A DNA stretch of 60,000 nt. Source: Hydractinia symbiolongicarpus (taxonomy: Eukaryota > Cnidaria > Hydrozoa > Anthoathecata > Hydractiniidae). The stretch is from assembly GCF_029227915.1 (NCBI RefSeq), contig NC_079888.1:11889001-11949000 (forward strand), written 5' to 3'. Below, one piece after another: positions 51,401 to 60,000 of the stretch; position 1 is the stretch's first letter; the number at the start of each line of letters is the position of its first letter. Below the pieces are notes generated by a model. It was given only the letters and a program-made list of their open reading frames with translations. It ran no database searches and was not told the origin of the DNA. The translations under genes were made by a program, and so were the position numbers.

Positions 51401-54400
51401 TGGTATCCTCATAGCTGTATTATTGTCATTTAATCCTTATCTATTAAGCATTGTGTGGCTGCACATGAAAACCTATCATTTTTAGGCCATTAAAATGCAG
51501 AAAATTGTAGGATAAACACATTCCTTTTTTCGGGTTGTTAGAGTTGTTTAGAAAATTCGTTTTTTGGCTCAAAATATGATAGAAAGAATAACAATATCTT
51601 GTTGTGCTTTAAGTTTATGTTGTCATTCAAAGTAACACACATAACCCAGATATCTTTGTGAAAGCTGCATGTAATCGAAAGACTGTAATTTGCATAAAAT
51701 ATAGTTGCTTGTGAAGAATTCATGGTAGTTTCTGGCAATGTTTATTATATTTAGCAAGTGTCAATTCAAGACAACAGCTAATTAGTATTTGCCAATCAAA
51801 TTCTTATTAAAGAAATGTGATAACCTGTATACACTCTTTTTTATACACACAATATTTTCTAAGCAATATCTCTGTATGCTTATAAAAAAGTCTTTAAGAA
51901 ATAGATTTACCATTTCTCCAGACTGCCTGTCAGTGCGCAACTATAGTAGATGGATGTACTCATCTGGTTCTTCTTGGTTTTGTAGGACATGAAATGGAGG
52001 CCGTGTGGCTCAGAAGGAGTTTTGCGATTTACTGAAACCATATACAGTGATGGCAGTGTTGGTAAAGTACCAATGATGTATTTTGAGAGTCTATATGTTT
52101 TATCAGGAGTCCACCCGCAAGTTGAAGATGGTTAGTATTTTATTAAAATAGTAAAATTATTGCACATTATATTGCCACATAACTTAGAGCGAATGTTCGT
52201 TAGCGAATTAAGAAATTGAGATAAATAAAATTTTGGATGACGTCATTCAGGTTAAGATGACGTCATCTTATATTTCCAAACCCTAAAAAAGGTGTAAAAT
52301 AGTGGAGCATAAACTTTGTGATAAGAAAAACGGTTGTAAACATTTCAAATGTGTAAAATTACTTGATAGAAGCATAAAACGGCTAGTATGACTTTGGAAC
52401 TGTTGTTAAGGATAATTATAGACAAAAATGTACCAAAACTGAAGCTAACTAAAAATGATGAAAAGTCACCAAATTTCAACTCCTAAAACCTTATACTTTT
52501 TTATAAGTTTTTCAAAAAAATTGGGAAGGTTTTTTTGGAGCGGGAAAATACAAGACATGATTATCTGGAGAGAATTTCAAAGTCGTGGGATCTATGCAGA
52601 AAACAGTGGTCGAAGGATTCGTTAGAAAAGGTTGACTAATTTCCCTAATTTTTGTGTTAATTGACAAGATATTCTCTTTCTGTGCTAATCTTGACATTAT
52701 TCCTCACCTTAATAATTAGTGGATAGTTACAGATCTATAGCAAAAGCTGGTGCAAGAAATATAAGAATTTGATCAGAGCGAAAAATTTTATGCTGAAAAC
52801 AGCGTGTGTGTATATATCTTAGGATCTGTAAAAAGTTGGGAGCTAATATTTGGGACAGTTCTAAAGATTCTTTCCTTATGAAAAAAAAGTAAAACCCGAG
52901 ATTGCAGGTGTCAATGCCACTAATTTAAATTCGATTTGAAATGGAATGACGCAAAAGGTCCATGTGCAGCAAAGACAAGCATCTTTAAGATATTAAGAAT
53001 GAAAGGACAAAAATATATTTGAGAACTCATTTTGTAATGTTGATATGAAAATAAATAGGACCTAAATATTAAAAATTTTTACTTCAAAGCCACAGGACAA
53101 GAGACAATATTTTCAGGCGATAGAACAAATTTATGCTAATTACTATCGCCTAAAAAAATGTAACTTGTGTCGCCAGAGAAGCTTTTTGTTGCTCACAACA
53201 ATTTTTTTGTTACCGTAACATTATTTTTGTTGCCAGTGACAAGGTGCAAAATCAAAACGATTTGATTTTGTATCTTGTTACCGGGAACAAAAGATTGCTG
53301 TATGTAACAAAAAAACGTTACCAGCAACATAGTAGTAGTAACAAAATTAAATTTGTTACCATCGCCTGAAAAATTATCCCGTGTCCCCGTGGCTTAAAAC
53401 CTACCTTCCGCGAAAAAGAACAAGTTGAGCTCGTATGAAAGATTTTTATCTAGGAATCTTTTTATTCTTTGAAAATCTTTATTGGTTTTGGAGATATAAT
53501 TCACTAATTATGCCAAATTTTGACGTCATCAGCTCTAAAGCATATACAGTAGACGCTCGTTATCTTGACCTTCCACGGGAACGGTGAAAAAGGTCGAGAT
53601 AACGAAAGTTCGAGATAGTGGATGGTTGAGATAAGGAGCGTGGATCGTGAAAAACGTCGAGATAAGGAAAGTTTGTCAATATCAGGGACACATTAAAAAA
53701 ATATTTAAATTTTTAAGGCGGTGACCCTAGAAAAAAACTATATCGCAGAGGATTGTCTTTTCTGAAGATACTTGATGAGGATATCATAGTATGTACGACA
53801 AAATTAGGTCAAAAATTTCACTAATTGGTTGCCATAGTTACCCGTTGCTAGGAGAGGTATAGGCAAAATATGACATTTTGCTGCTCGACGCCTAACCAAA
53901 TAACAAATAACCAATTGTTCCTCAAGGGTCACGTGTATGGATTGAGTGAAGCGCATTTTCGCAAGGCTGACTCGTCTTAGAGAACTGATGCGGTATTTTT
54001 TGGACGACAGAAAAGCTAAAACAGGGCGAAACAGGCAATATTTCGACAAAATAACTGAAAGACAAAACTTTGATTTGCAAATCGGTTTCATTTAAACACT
54101 AGGTGGTACTAATGCCTGCATCCTCAGAAGAAATTGTAAAGCGTGGGTGCTTCGATTTTGAGAATTCTTGTTCGTGGATTCCGAACTTAAACGGCAAAGA
54201 AACTTGTTTAAAGAATATTTTATGAACATTCTTGACTTGTGGATGGACAAAAGGTGAACGATTTCGACCTGTAAAGCACCAAATACCTAAGGCTCTTAGG
54301 TATTTGGTGAAGAAGTCTTAAGTGTAATTGATGACGAGTAAACTCTCACGAGTTCACTTCGGAGGGTGCGTCGTTAAGACAGCTTTCTGAATGCTTGTGG

Positions 54401-57400
54401 AACACCGCATTTAATATTCAGAACTGTCATATATTGTCTTAGGTGGCCCCAAAGTATAATCTAGCTATTGCAAGGAATTAGACATCGACCGAGGGGCAAG
54501 AAAGCTGTCTAAAAATGCGATAATGGTTACTATGGGCGTCGCTATGCACTTATATTTGCGGTTGGTTGGAAAAAGTGGCAGAATGCGCAAGAAAAACCTA
54601 AATTTGTCATAAGCACTACTTGCCACGGTATTCCAAAATGAATTTGCTGTCAGAAAACAGCTAAATGACAATTCTTCAAATTTAGAAATTTTTCTAGGGG
54701 AACCACCTTAAACTTGGTCAGGGATGGAATATTAATCAGAAGAATCAATTATTACTGCATGTATTTAATCATTCAAGAAAATTCAAAACGCTACTTTGCT
54801 TTTTAGTAGATATTCTGTCCTCTGTCTTTGTTGGCGCCTTCTCTTTTTTTTCGTCGTTTATTAGAAGATTTTTTGAAAGCAGCAAAATACTTGTCCTTAT
54901 TTTTACCCATGTAGATATGGTGTTTCTTGGTACCCTTAACTTAGCTGCCACATCTTTCTGTGTCACACCTTCCTTTTTACCTTGAGCTTACGCTTTATCC
55001 CAGACATGATGTGTAAACGAACAGAAAATTGTAAACATTCGAAATCTTGATTTTGAGAAAGTTTGAGAAATTCGAACGTTCGAATGTTTTTCTAATCGAA
55101 TTTTTTTTTGTGATGATAACGTGATAAAATGTACTCAAGGGACCGTAAAAATAGGTCGAGATAAGGAAAGTTCGAGATAACGGGTAGTCGAGATAACGAG
55201 CGCTGACTGTATTTGCTGTTATTGAGCATAATTATAGTAGTTAAATATTGAAATTTATGTAAAATCTTGATAACGCCCAACTGAACGGCAAAAAACTAGT
55301 TCTTTATGCTTTGGCCAACACTAAATACAACACCTCACTCGATAGCATTTCATGCAATAATTAGTGGGACTTCTTTCTAGGACCAAAATCTTAACAAACA
55401 ATCAAGATTTTAAAAAAAAATACTTTTGAAACTCTTTCATACAAGTAAGCTTTAAACTAAGGGCGTTTTCAATGCTTTGAATTGTATACATTATATTGAC
55501 CCTGTTGGTTTCACGTATGACGGCTCTTTCTTTATTACTATAATACATTTTTATAAGCAGCATTTTTACATTTTTTTTAGGTCAAGTCCGAATCCAAGCT
55601 CAAAATTTCTCTTACCGGCACTTAGATCTTAAAGCGCGTAACGTCCCATTACCATTACGTCCCATTCAATGCAAAATAAGTTTTTTATCGCCGACAGTTT
55701 GCACATACCAGCCTTTCTTTGGTGCAAAACAAGAAATAATGGTGCGAAATTGTGGAGAATTTTTTGTTTACTATTTGCCACAGATAAAAGCCAGATTTTG
55801 CGTAGTGGAGAATGAGAAACCTAGTAAGAAAAACTTTTCTCTATATATTTATAGTTTTTTCATGAACAAGATGTGTAACATATCTCACAAACAACTATTT
55901 TTTACCTATTGCACTCTAGTAATTTTATGTGGGTGAAGTAAAGTTTTCTTACGTATGGTAAAGTTTGTTAAGGTGGCAGTAACCCTTTTTTAGCCGTTCA
56001 AACAGATTCGTTTTTCAGTCAGTGTATTATCAATACGAACTTTGCACATAGAAACAGTTTTGTTTATTTTTTTAATTTGCTGAGTCAGCAGATATACTCA
56101 TTTATTCATTCATTCATTTCATTAATATGCAATAAAGAAGAAAATAAGTAGCTTTCACGAGCTTCAACTTTTTACAAACTTATGATTTTACATCGACTTC
56201 TGTTTTAAAACAAACCTTGGGTTGTTCGTATCAAAACTTTTGTTTTTTTATATTTTTCTCACAATAGCCTTTTGTTTCTTTTAAAAGAAATCTCATCTCA
56301 GGAATTGTTGAGGTTGAATATTCTTGGTGAAAGAATCGTATTATAGCTATAAATTCGTTACAAGTGCGTTATAACAGAAAAAATATGGATATAGTCTGAA
56401 AATAACCTTTCTTTACAAATTATGTAAAAAAAAAATTCCGATTTTTAAAATAGTTACTGCTACCTTAAATTGCGATATTGTCATATATGAGATATTTTAA
56501 TCTCAGAAGCAGAATGCTAGGGCCAAAATCTAAAAAATTACATGTGTTGTCCACCTTGTGAAAAATAGTTGTACTTTTAGAGCCCAAAGTGCGAGAGGAA
56601 TGCCAAAACTACGATACGGTAATAGATACAAATAGACTGTGGAAAAGTTTCCCTTCCCAGTCGAACCAATCAGTACTCTGCAAAGATATAAAATTTGGTA
56701 TGAACTGGACGCGGTTTTATTACCAAGATTCTGTATTTAACCAGTCTGCTAAACTTCTTGACACTTGTTCAGTGAATAGTAGTTTGGCGGGGGCGTTTCC
56801 ATGCGGGGGATACTATAAAGGCTGGCTGGTTAAAGGTCATCCTGTGAAAGAGCAAGGTAAGTAATTAGCAGAGCTTTGGCTATGTCTAAGAAACCATAAT
56901 ATTGATTGTACAAAATATTAATTGAAGAGCACTCAGTCTTTTGACCTTGCCACGTGTGCACAAGTGTTTTGGCGTGCTTTCAAGTGTGCTGCATTGGCCA
57001 ACTTCTTATAAAATTTAGCATTTTGCGTGTACTATCTGAATAGCATGGTGTAATCGATTTGCGCGTATGTGTGTGCGTGTGCATCACATGCTCCTCCTGA
57101 AAAAGTCTTAGCATTTTCTATTTTGAAGTTTTTTCCATTGTCTCTCAACATGTTTTTTAGTGATTGTAAACAGGGAGTTTTGTTTCTCCCTACCGTCAAA
57201 TTGCAAGTGTCAAACGTCTGTAAAACTTCAGGTTATTAACTGTGGCAAGTATTACATCTACAAACGAAATGATATCTTTCCTGTATGTGGTGCAAGAGCT
57301 TGTACTGTTCCTCATACTGAAGGTCAGTTGTTTTATATTTAACTGCACTCCTCTATAAATGAAACTTTAAGCAGCATCAGCATCACGATTACCAGGAACG

Positions 57401-59478
57401 ATAAAAAACTTTCGGCCAATGGAATTTGGAATCAAAAAATGTATTACTTAATTCAATACGTTAATTTTGTCCAGCAAAATGTCAAAAAGGCCAGTCATGT
57501 GCTTGCCATGGGGGTGTTATTGGAGATACTGCTAAAAAGGGTTGACGTAGAAATAAATTTGCAATTTGGGAAGGATTAAGAAAGCTGTCAAGTTACAGCA
57601 TATTACTTAATTAGATACACAGCAGACGTTTTAGAGATGTGACACCTAGAACTAACTGTTTAATGCTCAATGAGGCAGAAGTCAACATAAAAAACATGAT
57701 TTTTAAACATGTTTCCTTTTTAACAGTCTTGAAACATCCTTCAACAACAGCAATACCTGCAACTACCACAGTGGATCCAACAACTACAGTTGGGAAAAAT
57801 TCGTCGCAGTCAACAACGAAAAACGTTTTTGAAAATGCAACAACGACAACTAAAACAGTAGTAACAGTGAGCACTAAAACATCACCCAGCACTAAAACAT
57901 CACCCAGCACTATAACATCATCCAGCACTAAAGCATCACCCAGCACTAAAGCATCATCCACCATTGCAACAACAGAAAAAGCAGCTGAAACAACAACAAT
58001 TGAAGCGACAACAACCGCTTCCACCATATCTGACCTTTGCACCAATTATGAGACCATCATTGACGATTCAAGACTTTGGAAAGCATCAATGGATAGATTA
58101 TTCCAGTGTGATGACAAGTATCTACGTGCTGTTCGATTTATCTCTAAAAACCATCAAAACTTAAAAATGAAAGAAAGATGTAAGACAGATGAATTAGATC
58201 GATCTGGTTTAAATTGTGGATCCACTGGACTTACTTGGTTACTTGGAGAGCATCCGCTGAAAGAGAGTCTTCTTACGCCTTCTTATGTCTGTATTCAAAA
58301 GCGAAAAAATCCTACAGAAAGAAACAAGATGTGTAGTTGTGACGTCAAGCAGCTCGTCTGGATTAAAAACTGCTCATCATTTTTTGTCTATCAATTTTCA
58401 CCAATTGTATTTGAAAATGAATATTGTCCTGCAAGATATTGCATGCAATGGCAAGGTATGATTATATCATTTTACAATAATAACCTAACGCTCTTTAAAC
58501 CCAACTTTTAATAAGGGAAAAATTAGTATGTAATGATTTTTTTTTTGTATTAAAAAAGGGTCGTGTGCGTAGTAATTTCTTTTAAACTTTACCTATAGAG
58601 TACATTGTCTGAGAAATTGAAGTAAAACTTGGACGCTGGAGTTACACGTGTTCATATATACATCTTTAAAAAAAAATTCAAGATGATGGTCATTGCGCTA
58701 GACATTTCTCAAAAATATAGATACCATGACACATGAAGGTTTGACATATTTACTTTATTCTTGTTTATTATTTTAGAACATTTTCTTCCATCCATAACTA
58801 CCTCTACAGTAGAGACAACTGCAGGTTTGCATTCTTTGTCTTTATCATTTCGATCAATGTTATATTTGAATTTTATGCGACGAGTTATTAGAGAGAGTAT
58901 TTTTAGGCGCTTCTATGTGTGTGTATCGTTCACTGATTAAAAAAATAATTTTTTCCTACTCGATTTATCGTGTAAGCCATTGAAATTTAAGACCATCCGT
59001 CCATTTTACAATAAGTATATGTTTCAAATAATATATTTTCAGTAAAAACAAACAAACTATACCACAGATTCAGACTAATGAGAATTGTATTAAAGAAGGA
59101 GTTAACTTTTATAGTCTTCTTATGTTTATAGTAAAAAAAAGGATCCAAACCAAACAACTCGTATTGAAAAAAACTTTTTTCATCTTTCACATTAGCTTTA
59201 TACAGTGCAGATGGCACGTTAACACTTGCAAGTCCAATGCTACAAGGAGCACCGTTAACTTACGATGACTTAGCTGACAAACAATCAACACAGTACATGT
59301 TCTTAAAAGAGACCGTCCACGGATTTGTACTTTTCATTCTGTAGTATTTTTTGTTCGCACAAAGGGCTAAAGGTGGGCCCTTTCGGTGATTACATTCCAC
59401 TTTTGTTTTGCTTTAGTTAAAGGAGGCATTTTCAAAGATAACTTCGAATGCTGTTAGAATACAAATCAAAGAATTAAG
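48448..59478 (+). CDS. Host gene 2: tandem paralogue of gene 1, right part outside window
   Basis: Coding exons: 48448–48490, 51036–51235, 51986–52130, 55581–55823, 56581–56856, 57161–57322, 57727–58455, 58778–58825, 59196–59326, 59417–59478. Introns are GT–AG with the same phase order as gene 1 (1,0,1,1,1,1,1,1,0,2), giving 679 codons so far. Layout: signal peptide, D8C (exons 2–4), D8C (5–6), Thr/Ser stalk and D8C (7), linker (8), first half of SEA (9–10). EGF, membrane helix and tail should follow beyond 60000. The exon 9 donor (GTACTT) is weak but keeps the frame and equals gene 1 exon 9 in length (131 bp). Likely a cell-surface or shed glycoprotein made by local duplication. Confidence 0.87.
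48491..51035 (+). other. Intron 1 of gene 2
   Basis: GTAATA...CGTAG. No gene. A tRNA-like 3' half on the minus strand at about 49845–49890 (box-B-like GTTCGAATCTC followed by a T-rich stretch) lacks an A box and is at most a SINE relic. Confidence 0.45.
51036..55823 (+). CDS. Gene 2 exons 2–4: first D8C domain
   Basis: Exons 51036–51235, 51986–52130, 55581–55823. Marks: AHCGDVPYECMPNNHQ, GWFRF, LLEINEV (gene 1 has MLEISEV), WRPCGSEG, HPQVEDG, VRNCGEFFVYYL. Intron 3 (52131–55580) carries the MITE and pogo-type insertions. Confidence 0.85.
53087..53395. mobile_element. MITE of 309 bp (intron 3 of gene 2)
   Basis: Terminal inverted repeats AAGCCACAGGACAAGAGACA...TTTTCAGGCGAT...AACAAATTT and the complement at 53349–53395. 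The interior is dense in GTTAC/GTTGC words (TTGTTACCG, TTGTTGCCAG, CCAGCAACA). No coding capacity. It ends directly where another inverted-repeat element begins. Confidence 0.78.
53547..55210 (-). mobile_element. Degenerate pogo/Tigger-type element with TA target duplication
   Basis: Ends CAGTAGACGCTCGTTATCT and AACGAGCGCTGACTG pair and are flanked by TA (53545–53546 and 55211–55212), as in Tc1/mariner–pogo elements. Subterminal repeats of the type GGTCGAGATAA(C/G)GAAAGTTCGAGATA occur at both ends. On the minus strand at about 55010–54769 a frame-shifted N-terminus reads SGIKRKLKVK and then TQKDVAAKLRVPRNTISTWV, the helix–turn–helix of the pogo/CENP-B family. The DDE domain is not recognisable. 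Confidence 0.82.
54769..55006 (-). pseudogene. N-terminus of a pogo/Tigger transposase
   Basis: The ATG near 55006 starts a basic stretch that shifts frame after about 13 codons. The next frame (54966–54769) carries the CENP-B-like HTH motif TQKDVAAKLRVPRNTISTWV and then a Lys/Ser-rich run to a stop. DNA-binding part only; catalytic part lost. Confidence 0.7.
55824..56580 (+). other. Intron 4 of gene 2
   Basis: GTAAGA to TTTTAG. A short TTCA/CATT repeat occurs near 56100–56125. No other feature. Confidence 0.5.
56581..57322 (+). CDS. Gene 2 exons 5–6: second D8C domain
   Basis: Exons 56581–56856 and 57161–57322. Marks: ECQNYDTVIDTNRLW, NWTRF, DTCSVNSSLAG, PCGGYYKGWLVKGHP, then NREFCF, CKC, INCGKYYIYKR, GARACTV. 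The second exon is exactly as long as in gene 1 (162 bp). Confidence 0.87.
57727..58455 (+). CDS. Gene 2 exon 7: Ser/Thr stalk and third D8C domain
   Basis: About 100 codons of Thr/Ser-rich stalk with an 18-bp minisatellite (57870–57959). Then D8C: LCTNYETIIDDSRLW, AVRFISKN, GLTWLLGEHP, CSCDVKQL, IKNCSSFFVYQF, ARYC. Closest to exon 7 of gene 1. Confidence 0.88.
57870..57959 (+). repeat. 18-bp coding minisatellite, five units, in the gene 2 stalk
   Basis: AGCACTAAAACATCACCC and four variants in frame, encoding STKTSP / STITSS / STKASP. Each unit adds O-glycosylation sites. Copy number is the kind of feature that varies between alleles. Confidence 0.92.
58778..59478 (+). CDS. Gene 2 exons 8–10: linker and first half of SEA
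   Basis: Exon 58778–58825 is a Thr-rich linker (PSITTSTVETTA). Exon 59196–59326 starts LYSADGTLTLASPMLQGAPL, aligned with gene 1 GRFAMQGKLQITNPKLNGASL. Exon 59417–59478 reads LKEAFSKITSNAVRIQIKEL and ends in phase 2 like gene 1 exon 10. The exon with the cleavage motif is not in the window. Confidence 0.75.
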
Positions 59479-59490
59479 GTAAGACGGACC

Positions 59491-59563
59491 CAGAATTTTA
59501 TCACGTGACTAAATTTATTTTTATAGAATAAGAATAAATTAAACGTCACGTGATAAAATTCTG
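59491..59563. repeat. 19-bp perfect inverted repeat in the intron after gene 2 exon 10
   Basis: CAGAATTTTATCACGTGAC at 59491–59509 and its exact complement at 59545–59563, 35-base AT-rich loop. It sits 13 bp behind the exon 10 donor. A tiny fold-back element is likely. Confidence 0.9.
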
Positions 59564-60000
59564 TATTTGTTTTTTTAAGCTTTGTTCACACTGATGATTC
59601 TAACGGCGTTAAAAGCGTTATCGGTGTTAGGGTGTTAAGAAATTTCATTGATACTACGCCAAGGATATAACACCGTGAACGCAATTAGCTTCTTCATGCT
59701 GTTTTACATGCCAGAGTTTGTTGATAAAAATAGAATTAAGGCTTTTTTATCATTATTCTGCTAGCGATATGTGATTCAAAGTACAATTTCACGTACGTAA
59801 CCTAAGGCGAGTATAATGGTGTTTTACAAATTTCCGGTCTTCATGATATATTTGGAAAAAATGAAGTAGACCTTTCTTTATTAAAAATAACCATCTTTTT
59901 CTTTCGAAAATGTGCCATACTTTTTAGTAGAGGACGAAATTTTTTACTGTATGGTCGAGGTTGATCTATTGCGCAAAGAATTGTCAATTACCGGCTAGCA
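59564..60000 (+). other. Intron of gene 2 to the window end
   Basis: AT-rich. I do not see the next SEA exon (expected to start in phase 2 with a GS cleavage motif), so it should lie beyond 60000. Confidence 0.45.

Larger units (their letters stand above)
53396..55460. mobile_element. Inverted-repeat element related to 17581–18770, disrupted by a pogo-type element
   Basis: The left end (AAAACCTACCTTCCGCGAAA, then ACAAGTTGAGCTCGTATGAAAG) resembles the 17581 family tip. The right end near 55438–55460 (CTTTCATACAAGTAAGCTTT) pairs with it apart from a deletion. The pogo-type element lies inside. Confidence 0.5.

Noticed and set aside
57611-58045. Minus-strand ORF rich in Val
   Set aside because: Antisense shadow of the Thr-rich stalk codons of gene 2 exon 7; the same holds for 34840–35034 against gene 1 exon 7.

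Overview
The window looks like AT-rich, intron-rich invertebrate genomic DNA. Cnidarian is the best guess and hydrozoan-like is plausible, judged from the mix of element families and the small phase-1 exons of the host genes. No species can be fixed from sequence alone. About three quarters is non-coding or mobile-element remnant. The host coding content is two related multi-exon genes.

Left part (1–16.3 kb): a 5'-truncated LINE tail (497–628). Next is a decayed but intron-containing tyrosine-recombinase gene with two N-terminal zinc-finger-like motifs (1110–4066). An unassigned stretch and a GATA microsatellite follow. On the minus strand lies a broken element (7370–12904) carrying a protein-primed-type family B DNA polymerase, an SAP-like N-terminal region and small membrane proteins, of the kind seen in Maverick/Polinton-type elements. 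Beyond it are a dispersed repeat, a GC-rich island and a 30-bp tandem array.

Middle (16.3–46.1 kb): host gene 1, plus strand. Fourteen exons with matching splice phases encode an 868-residue type I membrane protein: signal peptide, three D8C (uromodulin/GP2/OIT3-type) cysteine-rich domains, a Thr-rich stalk before the third, then SEA, EGF, one transmembrane helix and a tyrosine-containing tail. Its proposed 13.7-kb first intron holds several nested mobile elements: two TIR elements, an inverted-repeat element, a LINE copy and a copia-type LTR element with a 5-bp target duplication. Intron 8 holds a 3.9-kb element with terminal inverted repeats of about 0.7 kb. That element encodes a broken protein with acidic motifs reminiscent of PIN/FEN nucleases, and it is the most interesting mobile element here.

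Right part (46.1–60 kb): a 60-bp palindromic tandem array, then host gene 2 (48448 to beyond the right edge). It is a tandem paralogue of gene 1 with the same domain order and exon phases, cut off inside its SEA domain. Its third intron contains a MITE directly abutting another inverted-repeat element, which was itself invaded by a pogo/Tigger-type element. The two genes probably form part of a locally duplicated cell-surface glycoprotein family. Partner and function cannot be read from the sequence.
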